Shown here: positions 1 through 6,358 of the stretch, piece after piece | How positions within the stretch are numbered: position 1 is the stretch's first letter | Layout of the letters: every line of letters begins with the position of its first letter | From: a virus | Virus record (IMG/VR): IMGVR_UViG_3300042887_000572 | Location: 1 to 31,259 of that record | DNA length: 31,259 nt | Strand: one strand, 5' to 3' | The notes under the pieces: generated by a model | Told to the model about the DNA's origin: nothing | Databases searched by the model: none | Seen by the model: only the letters and a program-made list of their open reading frames with translations | Translations under genes and position numbers: made by a program

Positions 1-1
1 A

Positions 2-193
2 CAAGAAATCAAAATGGCAGTCGATAGTGGAAACAATGTTTTCTGCGACAATCAAGGATACAGAGTTTTAAAAAACGAGCCTAGCGATTACTACATAACG
101 TATACCGCAACTGGTTATTCGGTCGGTTTACATGGTAGAGAAGGAACTGCATACGAAAATAAACTTAACGGAACAAAATTCTTCACATTATGA
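2..193 (+). CDS. Small phage protein, 5' end outside window
   Basis: The reading frame is open from the first bases of the window to a TGA at 191-193 and gives about 63 residues. It resembles a family of small accessory phage and plasmid proteins with the pattern EIKxAVxxGxxVxxxNxGYxVxxD...YxI......GLxxxxG..xNG..FF. Here it reads QEIKMAVDSGNNVFCDNQGYRV and later GYSVGLHGREG and NGTKFF. The family pattern begins before the only in-frame ATG (14-16), so the true start is probably left of the window. Its stop overlaps the next ATG (ATGA), which makes it the first visible member of a coupled plus-strand operon. Its function is not known. The family assignment is from memory of the pattern only. 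Confidence 0.6.
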   Translation, partial: QEIKMAVDSGNNVFCDNQGYRVLKNEPSDYYITYTATGYSVGLHGREGTAYENKLNGTKFFTL

Positions 194-342
194 GCTACAC
201 CGAAAAAAACCAAGCCACTTGCCTCCCGCCAGAAGCATATATCCGCCTCTGGCAGAAAGCTGAAAAGTCAACCGAGATGCCAAAGTTTCGGTCAACCGTC
301 TATCCAGACAGAAAGATAACCTCAATCAAATTCGAGAAATGA
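190..342 (+). CDS. Hypothetical 50-aa protein
   Basis: This short gene starts with an ATG that overlaps the preceding TGA (ATGA at 190-193). It ends in a TGA that overlaps the next ATG in the same way (ATGA at 339-342). The 50-residue product begins MSYTEKNQATCLPPEAYIRL and ends KITSIKFEK. It is polar and basic, with no signal peptide, membrane segment or recognisable motif. The coupling on both sides is the main evidence that it is translated. I do not recognise a family. Confidence 0.6.
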   Translation: MSYTEKNQATCLPPEAYIRLWQKAEKSTEMPKFRSTVYPDRKITSIKFEK

Positions 343-521
343 AAGCAACACAACTACAATATACAGAAGCAGTAACCATATACGAGAAAAGCGGTCAATA
401 TGCAGTATATGACTACGCTCATAAGATTGGAATCAATGAATGGTCTTACTGCAAGGCTTGCGAAGATGAAACCCCAGATTGCAACGATAAGAGTTGCTTA
501 GTATGCGGGAGTACAAAATGA
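339..521 (+). CDS. Small protein with zinc-finger-like cysteine cluster
   Basis: The product has 60 residues. Its C-terminal third holds CKACEDETPDCNDKSCLVCG, that is CxxC, then a further C, then CxxxxCxxC. This is the usual spacing of a small zinc ribbon or knuckle. The N-terminal part is polar and rich in tyrosine. ATG and stop codons overlap the neighbours by 4 bases on both sides, which places it in a translationally coupled series ahead of the helicase gene. A zinc-binding nucleic-acid or protein adaptor is plausible, but no specific function can be assigned. Confidence 0.65.
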   Translation: MKATQLQYTEAVTIYEKSGQYAVYDYAHKIGINEWSYCKACEDETPDCNDKSCLVCGSTK

Positions 522-694
522 GAACCCATACCTTACACAAACAGAAGCCGTTCAGAGTTAAGAATACTTACCTCGCTGATCCAGTTCGGAGAGAGATTGT
601 CGATGCCCTACAAGCGGTTGTCGATACTTTCGGGGATTCTGATTCTCTCCTTGCCCTCCAATGCAGATCAGCATTACTTAAAGCTAAACTATGA
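518..694 (+). CDS. Hypothetical 58-aa protein
   Basis: I place the start at the ATG at 518-520 because it overlaps the upstream TGA (ATGA), as at every other junction of this operon. A longer reading from 494 would overlap the zinc-cluster gene by 28 bases and is less likely. The product (MRTHTLHKQKPFRVKN...) has a basic N-terminus and a predicted helical C-terminal half (DPVRREIVDALQAVVDTFG). The stop overlaps the helicase ATG. No known domain was recognised. Confidence 0.55.
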   Translation: MRTHTLHKQKPFRVKNTYLADPVRREIVDALQAVVDTFGDSDSLLALQCRSALLKAKL

Positions 695-2319
695 ACGTCC
701 ACGATCTACTGGCAACGGTTGAATGGTCACATCCCATTCAGCTAAATACGAAACGAGGGGTTAGACTCCTCCGTAAAGCACCGATAGAGGACGCTTTCTG
801 GAAAGTCTACAAAGAAGACAAGGAGACATTCAAAGAGCAGTTGGCAGCGGCGGGAATCTCAATGGGTAAGTTCAGAGAGGAATGGGCTTTATCATGGTGG
901 TCAGATGAAAACCTCAAGTTCAAGTCCGTTATCGGTAACGATAATGTTGAGGAGAAGGTAGAGGAGTTAAATCTAATCCCTCTACTGCACCCCGAAAATC
1001 TCTTTGAATACCAGCAGACCTCCGTTCAGATGGGTGTTTCCTCGATAACTAAGTATAACCGAGTGCTGCTTGGTCACTCTACTGGTGTAGGTAAGACCTT
1101 CTGTGCTCTTGGTATTGCTAGGGAGTTAGGTAAGCGGGTCGCGGTGATCTGTCCCAAACCTATCACTACCGACTGGCATCGCGCCGCAAAACTCATGGGT
1201 GTTGAAATCTTTGAGGTTTGTGGATGGGAATGGGCCAAAACTGGTAAGTCTCAGCTAGGTAGATGGACTAACGAGAAGAAACATGAGTTCAAATTCATGC
1301 TCCCGCCTGATGTTATTCTGATCTTTGACGAGGTTCATCGCGGCAAAGGTGAAGCTACCCAGAACGCTTACCTAGTTAGAGACTCAGTAAACCAGAATGT
1401 CCAAGCTATCGCTCTCTCTGCTACTATCGCTGATGACCCCATGAAATTGTGGGCAATCGGGCAATTCTTAGGTCTGCATCAAGGAGGAAAAGATTACTAC
1501 CGCTTCTTAAACCAGAACGGATGCAAGAAAACCCGCTTTGGTATGCAGTTCCAAGGTGGAAATGGTATCTTGAAACGCCTACATAGCCGCATCTACCCCG
1601 AAAAAGGTAATAGGCTCAGACACTCTGACCTTGGTGATGCGTTCCCTGAGACGCTAATCAAAGCCAAAGCGTTCGATATGGACAACGCTAAGAAGATCGC
1701 CAATGAGTATGAAGACCTCTGTTGCAGGATCGAGGAGCTTCGTATGCAGGAAAACTTCTCTGCTAACGTCCTAGCAGAACAGACTAGAGCTAGACAACGT
1801 ATCGAAATGCACAAAGCCCCGGCTGTCTGTGCTATGGTCAGAGATTTGATCGAAGAAGGGAATAGTGTCTTCATAGCAGTCAACTACACCGAGACTCGCA
1901 AATGGATTCTGGATGAGTTGAAGGTATCTTGCTCTATCCACGGGGGTCAGAACGAAATGGAGCGTAGAGGTAACATCGACTCCTTCCAGCGGGGAGATTC
2001 TAAGGTAATCGTAGGTATCATTCAAGCGTGTCGGGAAGGCTTAAACCTCCACGATCTGACTGGTGATGCTCCTAGAGTTGCGCTAATCATGCCGACTCCT
2101 AGTATTTTTGATACACGCCAAGTCTTAGGTAGAGTTCACCGCGCTGGTGGAAAATCCCGTTCTTGCCAATTTTTAATATACGCTGCTGGCGTTCCTATCG
2201 AAGAAAACATCTGTTCAAAGTTAGATGAAAAGTTGAAGCGTATGGATTTGTTGGCAGATGGAGAATGTGATCCAACAATTTCCTTTCTTCCTAAAGAAGA
2301 AGAAGAGAATCTAATTTAA
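691..2319 (+). CDS. SF2 / SNF2-like DNA helicase
   Basis: This is a 542-aa ATP-dependent helicase or translocase of superfamily 2. The first RecA-like domain shows a Q-motif-like FEYQQTSVQMG (about 105-115), Walker A GHSTGVGKT (128-136), motif Ia-like VAVICPKP (about 150-157), a DEVH Walker B box (213-216) and motif III SAT (243-245). The second domain carries GLNLHDL (motif V) and QVLGRVHRAG (motif VI, 477-486), with arginines at 481 and 484. The arrangement is like SNF2/UvsW-type phage helicases, which act in replication, recombination or fork remodelling. The N-terminal 100 residues are unassigned. The gene is the last of a plus-strand operon and is followed at once by a rho-independent terminator. 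Its ATG overlaps the upstream stop, so it is likely coupled. A copy of the TTATCG palindrome lies inside it at 929-944. Confidence 0.9.
   Translation: MNVHDLLATVEWSHPIQLNTKRGVRLLRKAPIEDAFWKVYKEDKETFKEQLAAAGISMGKFREEWALSWWSDENLKFKSVIGNDNVEEKVEELNLIPLLHPENLFEYQQTSVQMGVSSITKYNRVLLGHSTGVGKTFCALGIARELGKRVAVICPKPITTDWHRAAKLMGVEIFEVCGWEWAKTGKSQLGRWTNEKKHEFKFMLPPDVILIFDEVHRGKGEATQNAYLVRDSVNQNVQAIALSATIADDPMKLWAIGQFLGLHQGGKDYYRFLNQNGCKKTRFGMQFQGGNGILKRLHSRIYPEKGNRLRHSDLGDAFPETLIKAKAFDMDNAKKIANEYEDLCCRIEELRMQENFSANVLAEQTRARQRIEMHKAPAVCAMVRDLIEEGNSVFIAVNYTETRKWILDELKVSCSIHGGQNEMERRGNIDSFQRGDSKVIVGIIQACREGLNLHDLTGDAPRVALIMPTPSIFDTRQVLGRVHRAGGKSRSCQFLIYAAGVPIEENICSKLDEKLKRMDLLADGECDPTISFLPKEEEENLI
929..944. 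repeat. Dispersed palindrome copy 1 (in helicase gene)
   Basis: TTATCGGTAACGATAA has perfect 6-bp arms and a 4-base centre. In the helicase frame it encodes V-I-G-N-D-N, a codon frame different from copies 10636 and 12016. Confidence 0.8.
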
Positions 2320-2340
2320 AACTAGTTTCACAAAACTTAG

Positions 2341-2380
2341 AACCAGATTGGAAGAAATTCCTTTCTGGTTTTTTTGTTTT
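2341..2380 (+). terminator. Rho-independent terminator of the plus-strand operon
   Basis: AACCAGA (2341-2347) pairs with TCTGGTT (2364-2370). An inner GGAA/TTCC helix closes a GAAA loop. A T-tract (TTTTTTTG) follows immediately. It lies 21 bases after the helicase stop codon. Confidence 0.85.
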
Positions 2381-2700
2381 CAACGCTGATTGAATCAACC
2401 TCGTTTTTTGGCAGGGCTGAACCGAGCGACAAAGTCTCCCAAAAGTTTGGGAAAACTTTGCCGCGAATCAAGACGTTTTCCGTATAGGTATTGTCACCTT
2501 CGCTTAGCAATCCACGTCCAGCGGTTTTCCTTTACCTAGACTAGTCTAATATCGTTGACTAATTGCAAGTCGCCATTGCTGGCACATTAAGTTGGCAGGA
2601 TAACACGTCTAACAGCCATTCCAACTCCACTCCTTCACCAGTACTTCCCAGACCTATGTCCCGGTGCGTCATTTACGCATTCCCGCTGGCTACACGATCC
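2381..2700. ncRNA. Putative structured non-coding RNA region, strand uncertain
   Basis: No credible gene occupies this stretch, but it is dense with complementary segments. CAAAGT-CCCAAA (2430-2443) folds back on TTTGGG-ACTTTG (2446-2460). Directly adjoining it is a nested set: CCGC 2461-2464 with GCGG 2521-2524, GACGT 2472-2476 with ACGTC 2514-2518, and GG(T)ATTG 2487-2493 with CAATCC 2508-2513. Further on are a 12-bp palindrome (2537-2548), GACT/AGTC (2557-2560 with 2568-2571), GCCA-TGGC (2572-2583), AGTTGG/CCAACT (2590-2595 with 2621-2626) and TGCGT/ACGCA (2665-2679). Read on the minus strand, the 2572-2583 hairpin closes a GCAA tetraloop of GNRA type, which slightly favours that strand. 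I cannot tell whether it is a separate RNA, an mRNA tail or a replication-related region. Confidence 0.45.
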
Positions 2701-2709
2701 AATGATGGC

Positions 2710-2752
2710 AAAAAATAGGGCCTGTTAGAATGGACGAGATTCTAACAGACCC
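2710..2752 (-). terminator. Terminator of the leftward early operon
   Basis: CTGTTAGAAT (2722-2731) pairs perfectly with ATTCTAACAG (2739-2748). The stem extends by GGG/CCC (2718-2720 with 2750-2752) across one mismatch. On the minus strand the stem is followed by TATTTTTT, which suits transcription coming from the 2844-6146 operon. The loop (2732-2738) is complementary to 2786-2792 upstream in the same transcript. Confidence 0.75.
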
Positions 2753-2793
2753 ATTGTATTAACTACAAAATCTGTTGTTACAAGTCTCGTCCA

Positions 2794-2810
2794 CTTGTAT
2801 TGGATACAAG
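2794..2810 (-). other. Short perfect hairpin in the early-operon 3' region
   Basis: CTTGTAT (2794-2800) and ATACAAG (2804-2810) form a perfect 7-bp stem with a 3-base loop. Next to it, TCTCGTCCA (2785-2793) is exactly complementary to TGGACGAGA (2731-2739), which forms the loop and two flanking stem bases of the terminator hairpin. The 3' end of this transcript could therefore fold in two ways or form a kissing or pseudoknot contact. Confidence 0.5.
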
Positions 2811-2843
2811 CAACGTAGCATTGCGACAACTAATGTCAAGTAA

Positions 2844-3125
2844 TTAAGTGATGATACGGGAAGTTTCTTCTTCCTTCTCTTCAGTATCGAAACGCTTGCG
2901 GAACTGGCTCTCTTTGTAGTAGAGGAAAGCAAGCTCCAAGTATCTAATACACTCAAACCCTTCACCCTTGCGGGATTCAGATCGGATCACCATCATCGCT
3001 GCTGTGTGCAGGAGGCTGGCGAATGCGTGTACTCGTTCGTTTAGTTTTTCATCCTCGCATTTAATGAAGCTGAATGCCTCAAGAATTGTTTTGGATGTTT
3101 CGTTTTGTTGGTTTTTTTCTGACAT
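2844..3125 (-). CDS. Small helical phage protein (93 aa)
   Basis: The protein is predicted to be mostly alpha-helical and charged, with the core LNERVHAFASLLHTAAMMVIRSESRKGEGFECIRYLELAFLYYKESQFRKRF and an acidic C-terminus. It is the last gene of the early leftward operon. It starts 3 bases after the stop of the 322-aa gene, with an AAGGA about 10 bases before the ATG. The SR...LExA..(11)..R pattern is loosely like the C-terminal part of Acb2-type proteins, phage proteins that sequester cyclic nucleotides to block CBASS. Spacing between the SR and LE elements differs, so this is only a hint. Without a structure comparison it should be called hypothetical. Confidence 0.65.
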   Translation of the reverse strand: MSEKNQQNETSKTILEAFSFIKCEDEKLNERVHAFASLLHTAAMMVIRSESRKGEGFECIRYLELAFLYYKESQFRKRFDTEEKEEETSRIIT

Positions 3126-3128
3126 AAA

Positions 3129-4097
3129 TTATTGTTCCTTTGAGAATTTGACCCACTCACCTTGTGCTGCGTCGAACCATGACATATCTTGTCGGTCGAT
3201 CAGGAAGTGATGGGCTTCTAGTTTCTCTGGTACTGAGCGGAGAACTTCAGAGTTCCCGTAGTTTCCGATGTTTAGGTTCAAATACCGATGTGGCAGGACA
3301 GACTTATCGTCCTTACCTTGCTCGTTCCTGACCCTGTTCCTGACCTCAGTAGAGGACAAACCTTCAGCTTTAGCCACCTCTAGCATGGCTTGTTGCTTCT
3401 TAGCGTTGGTTTTATCATCACCGAAGTTGGCGTTTCCGATCTCACGATAGACCGTAAATGGCAATGCAGCGTCACGTTTAGCAGCAGGGAAAGCCCTACA
3501 AGCCCTCGCATATCCTGAAACTGTGCTGTAACTCTTCTTAAAGTTAGCACAGAGTTGGTTCACTACGTCATCATGCCCGGCGTTATCCAAGGCCACCACC
3601 GCATCACCGATGATCCATTGTGCGCCTGATTCTAAAGTAAGACCGAAGGCGAACGCTGCCACCCAGTCTTTCATCTCTACTTTACCACGGGGTACGCATT
3701 GGGTCATCCCTGCGCCGATGTCGAACTTCTTGGTGAAAGAGGACAACTCTACACCTTGTTTGACACTCTCCACTAGGGCTAAGGATTCGTTCTCTGGCTC
3801 TTCTTCTGGTTCTTCTTCTGGCATATTAGCTACGTTAATCTTCTCTTCTTCCATTTCGATTGCCATGTCCCAGTCAGCGGACATCTTCTCGTACATCTCT
3901 AACATCTCATCTGGAGCGTCATCTTCAAGGTATTCATTCTTCTGGAGCTTGGCCCATGCCTTCTTAATATGGGATTCGTTAATAGTAATCCCGCGCCATT
4001 CTGTTTTGGCGAACTCCACCATCTGGCGAAGGTAGGTTGTTACGGATACAAGGATTCCTTCTTGCGTTGGACTGAATAGTTCTAGTTCTTTTTTCAT
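3129..4097 (-). CDS. Probable DNA-binding protein, ParB/LmbU-like HTH region
   Basis: The 322-aa product starts at an ATG preceded by ...CACTA, like the SSB-like gene and the 72-aa gene in this operon. Residues 1-85 are helical. Residues 86-104 are a run of acidic residues and prolines (NMPEEEPEEEPENE), likely a flexible linker. Residues about 156-257 resemble the helix-turn-helix region seen in LmbU-like and ParB-like proteins: GAQWIIGDAVVAL, then SYSTVSGYARACRAFPAAKRDAALPFTVYREI, then EVAKAEGLSSTEVRNRV. This pattern (S..T...YA.....FP...R...L.....YREI) is known to me from DNA-binding proteins of actinobacteria and phages. A role as regulator or as a replication or partition factor is an inference. 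It is the only clear DNA-site-binding candidate in the window and therefore a candidate reader of the dispersed palindrome. Confidence 0.6.
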   Translation of the reverse strand: MKKELELFSPTQEGILVSVTTYLRQMVEFAKTEWRGITINESHIKKAWAKLQKNEYLEDDAPDEMLEMYEKMSADWDMAIEMEEEKINVANMPEEEPEEEPENESLALVESVKQGVELSSFTKKFDIGAGMTQCVPRGKVEMKDWVAAFAFGLTLESGAQWIIGDAVVALDNAGHDDVVNQLCANFKKSYSTVSGYARACRAFPAAKRDAALPFTVYREIGNANFGDDKTNAKKQQAMLEVAKAEGLSSTEVRNRVRNEQGKDDKSVLPHRYLNLNIGNYGNSEVLRSVPEKLEAHHFLIDRQDMSWFDAAQGEWVKFSKEQ

Positions 4098-4138
4098 TAG
4101 TGTTGGTTAAGGTTAGTTCTGGGAGGAACCTAGGAGGA

Positions 4139-4945
4139 TTAGTATGGGATGTCGTCTGTTGGGAATGGAGCGTCGAGGTCGAGGTCAGCGGCGGCTTGCT
4201 CAACACACTTAGCGAATGGAGTACTGAACCCCTTCTCCAAGTAGAACTCATAGAGTTTAGTAAGTGCTGGCTTGCCGATCTCAGCTAGCTTCTTGCCCTT
4301 CTGTGTGCCACTAGGGACTACAGCAGATGCCCAGTCAGCCGGGTCAACTTTTGGTGGTTCTACTGGCTTCGGTTCCTCTGCTTTAACCTCAGACTTGAAC
4401 GCAATCCCCTTGCGGTTAGCTTCGATGAAGACCGACGAGACGTATGCTCGTAGGGTTTCTTCGTCTCCTACTCCCTTGTAGGCATGGCGAACGAGTGAAT
4501 CTACATACTTATGTAGCTCAACGATCTTATCCAATGCCTCCACAGGATTATCGGTAACGATAACTTTGGATGTTGATGTGACTCTGGCAGGCTCCTCGTT
4601 AGGCTGGTCAAACTCAATCTTGCCAGTAGCCGTAACCTTGATAATGTCACGATCTACCTTACCATTCTTACCCTCGTAAGACTCATGTTCCAAGGTAACT
4701 CCAGTCATACCATGCTTGCCTCGTACTGAGGACAGCGTGACTACGTTGTTCTTGATGCTCTGTTCTTGGTTGTTGTTGAAGAACTTCAACCCGTAGGTCT
4801 GTCCATCAATCTCAATCTCTCCGCCTTGGATGACAAACTCACCCTTCGGGCCATTGAATGTCTTAGGTTCCCACAATTTAGTGACCTTACCAGTCACTCG
4901 TTTGATGATATCTTTCTGTTCGATTCCGTCTAGTTGATTACTCAT
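4139..4945 (-). CDS. Single-stranded DNA-binding-like protein
   Basis: I start this gene at the ATG at 4945, giving 268 aa. That ATG lies 8 bases inside the end of the exonuclease gene, a typical coupled overlap, and it follows AAAACTA like its operon neighbours. The N-terminal 115 residues are beta-rich and OB-fold-like (IIKRVTGKVTKLW..., FVIQGGEIEIDGQTYGLKFF). A proline/lysine/glutamate linker follows (186-200). A short VVPSGTQKGKKLAEIG segment (209-224) resembles the ...GKxKGKxL... module of phage DNA-metabolism proteins. The end, DLDAPFPTDDIPY, matches the acidic DD(D)IPF tip by which bacterial SSBs recruit partner proteins. Its place next to the exonuclease supports a replication/recombination role. 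It contains palindrome copy 4548-4563. Confidence 0.7.
   Translation of the reverse strand: MSNQLDGIEQKDIIKRVTGKVTKLWEPKTFNGPKGEFVIQGGEIEIDGQTYGLKFFNNNQEQSIKNNVVTLSSVRGKHGMTGVTLEHESYEGKNGKVDRDIIKVTATGKIEFDQPNEEPARVTSTSKVIVTDNPVEALDKIVELHKYVDSLVRHAYKGVGDEETLRAYVSSVFIEANRKGIAFKSEVKAEEPKPVEPPKVDPADWASAVVPSGTQKGKKLAEIGKPALTKLYEFYLEKGFSTPFAKCVEQAAADLDLDAPFPTDDIPY
4548..4563. repeat. Dispersed palindrome copy 2 (in SSB-like gene)
   Basis: TTATCGGTAACGATAA is identical to the copies at 929 and 6232. It is read on the minus strand as V-I-V-T-D-N. Confidence 0.8.
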
Positions 4946-5807
4946 TAGTTTTGTAGTTTGCTTGGTAGTAGTGGCAGAAGGGAGCGACTGAGCAATAACG
5001 CTCACACCGCATATCTCCACCGTTTCGTTTCTCTATCGAATGCTTCGGCCCGTAGGTAGGTAGAAGGTTCTCTGCCTCTTCCTTGGACTCGCATACTTTG
5101 GCTGCGCGTTTGTTACCATCTTTCTTGATGGCGTAGGTATCTGGTTTTGCCCAGCGTTCACTTGGATCACAGGCTGGGATGTGGTCATCTGACATTGCCG
5201 CCGCTGCTTGGTGCATTTTAATGCGCTCAGTAGCGTAGCGGATAACTTCTCCATTATCCCATAGTGGAATGTCAACGATGTGCATTTGGCACTGAGGATA
5301 CTCTTTGTCAAACTCAGCCTTACTCGCTTGCCAGTCCCGAAGGATAGCTACGATCTGACCTTTCTTGACCTCGTACCCATACTCTCTCCAGAGCATCGCA
5401 TTCAGATTGATCTGTGCCTCCCACTCTTGCTTGGTTCCAAGTAAGAATGAGAAGACCGATGTAACTTTGAAGTCTGAGATGGTATGGTTCTCTGTCTCGT
5501 AGAGATCAGTCTGACCAGTTATTGTATAGTCATTGATCTCCATGTAGAGACGCTTCTCTGTCATCTCAGTCTCGCCGCCAGCCAGTTCGACTACCTTGTG
5601 AACGGACTGACCTAGCAATGCCCATACCCTATCTGCTGCGTCTTCTGTGATAGACTCAGAATGTCTCTTCTTGAGTTGGTTGATTTTCGGTGGCCCGATT
5701 AAACTTGTCACCGAGATGTCTGACCTCCTAGTGCCGGGGGTGTAGCCATCGTGCGACAATGCTCGATACATTGGGGCGGGAAGCCCGTGATTATTCGTTA
5801 TCGTCAT
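4938..5807 (-). CDS. PD-(D/E)XK exonuclease, Cas4/RecB-like, with C-terminal cysteine cluster
   Basis: The protein (289 aa) shows the conserved series of this nuclease superfamily: LLGQSVH with H70, GQTD with D101, the catalytic SDFK (D112, K114), and QINLNAMLWREYG with Q132 at the QxxxY position. Near the end, C268, C272 and C278 (CERYCSVAPFC), together with an earlier cysteine such as C213 or C239, could hold an iron-sulfur cluster as in Cas4 and AddB. I chose the ATG at 5807 (MTITNNHGLPAP) because this N-terminus is typical of phage members. The longer frame would start with a GTG at 5843. The likely role is end resection in recombination or replication, next to the SSB-like protein. The start overlaps the preceding 46-aa gene by 17 bases. 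Confidence 0.85.
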   Translation of the reverse strand: MTITNNHGLPAPMYRALSHDGYTPGTRRSDISVTSLIGPPKINQLKKRHSESITEDAADRVWALLGQSVHKVVELAGGETEMTEKRLYMEINDYTITGQTDLYETENHTISDFKVTSVFSFLLGTKQEWEAQINLNAMLWREYGYEVKKGQIVAILRDWQASKAEFDKEYPQCQMHIVDIPLWDNGEVIRYATERIKMHQAAAAMSDDHIPACDPSERWAKPDTYAIKKDGNKRAAKVCESKEEAENLLPTYGPKHSIEKRNGGDMRCERYCSVAPFCHYYQANYKTNE

Positions 5808-5931
5808 TGGAAAGGTTGGGTTCGATGCCTTGATCCATGTCACGCATAGCGCAACGATGAATGAATGCTTCGTGCCTTGCTTCTTCTACTTCTCCCGATA
5901 CGTCTGTTTCGTCCCAGTCTCGTTCGCTCAT
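5791..5931 (-). CDS. Small acidic protein (46 aa)
   Basis: The ATG at 5931 overlaps the TGA of the upstream 72-aa gene (ATGA). The frame runs to a TAA inside the start of the exonuclease gene. The product, MSERDWDETDVSGEVEEARH..., is strongly acidic, with a single short helix predicted and no recognised domain. The overlaps on both sides explain an otherwise empty 120-base gap in a tightly packed operon, so I consider it real. Confidence 0.6.
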   Translation of the reverse strand: MSERDWDETDVSGEVEEARHEAFIHRCAMRDMDQGIEPNLSNDDNE

Positions 5932-6146
5932 TTGAGGCACTGGGTCAGCAGTTCGGCTACGCCGCGAAGGTGATCTCCCTGACTAACTACTGCCTTTGCA
6001 TTCGGGAGCTTGCCGAGGTCGAACTTTCCGTCCGCCGCTGATGCTGAAATCAAACGGAGATAAATCTCACGCTTGAGTGCTGAATCTACTGTTGGTTTCA
6101 CTTCTGGTTTCACTTCTGTTTCTTGTGTTGTTGGTTTATCTTTCAT
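5928..6146 (-). CDS. Hypothetical protein, first gene of early operon (72 aa)
   Basis: I start this at the ATG at 6146 and not at the upstream GTG at 6179. The GTG would lie at or next to the predicted transcription start, whereas the ATG has about a 33-base leader and the same ACTAATG context as other starts in the operon. The N-terminus (MKDKPTTQETEVKPEVKPTV) is low-complexity and charged. The C-terminal half (ALKREIYLRLISASAADGKFDLGKLPNAKAVVSQGDHLRGVAELLTQCLK) is helical. The family is not recognised. Confidence 0.6.
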   Translation of the reverse strand: MKDKPTTQETEVKPEVKPTVDSALKREIYLRLISASAADGKFDLGKLPNAKAVVSQGDHLRGVAELLTQCLK

Positions 6147-6186
6147 TAGTTTTTTGTGGACGGGTGTTGTGCCGCTCACAAGGGCA

Positions 6187-6214
6187 AATCTACAACAGGA
6201 AATTCTAGTGTCAA
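6187..6214 (-). promoter_or_regulatory. Sigma70-like promoter of the early leftward operon
   Basis: On the minus strand a perfect TTGACA (6209-6214) is followed after 16 bases by TAGATT (6187-6192). It lies between the late-operon terminator and the first early gene, which is where a promoter is needed. The 16-bp palindrome sits 17 bases upstream of the -35 box. Confidence 0.6.
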
Positions 6215-6231
6215 TAGATTATTTTCAGAAA

Positions 6232-6247
6232 TTATCGGTAACGATAA
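6232..6247. repeat. Dispersed palindrome copy 3 (early control region)
   Basis: TTATCGGTAACGATAA lies between the late terminator and the early promoter. It overlaps the end of the terminator T-tract by one base. This position suits an operator or activator site. Confidence 0.75.
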
Positions 6248-6283
6248 AAAAAGAAGCGCACCTCAGATTTCTCCAAGGTGCGC
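6247..6283 (-). terminator. Terminator of the late (virion) operon
   Basis: GCGCACCT (6256-6263) pairs perfectly with AGGTGCGC (6276-6283) around a 12-base loop. On the minus strand it is followed by TTC and then seven Ts. It lies about 75 bases past the stop of the giant virion gene. Confidence 0.9.
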
Positions 6284-6358
6284 CACTAATGAATGAACAC
6301 GAATGAAAACAGCAACAAGCTGTGGAACTAGATTACATCTGCGTTTTAAGATGTCAAT
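6284..6358 (-). other. Short intergenic stretch with a second TTGACA and two small stems
   Basis: The stretch has ACATCT/AGATGT (6335-6340 with 6349-6354) and an ACAGC/GCTGT hairpin near 6308-6323. A TTGACA at 6352-6357 on the minus strand lies 16 bases from TAATCT. If that is a promoter, it would make a short RNA of roughly 70-80 bases ending at the 6247-6283 terminator. The support is weak. Confidence 0.3.

Noticed and set aside
2381-2843. tRNA or tmRNA in the convergent gap
   Set aside because: I found no T-loop consensus (GTTCRANYC) with a matching acceptor stem on either strand.
5808-5843. GTG start extending the exonuclease by 12 residues
   Set aside because: The MTITNNHG start is typical for the family, and the extension overlaps the 46-aa gene further.
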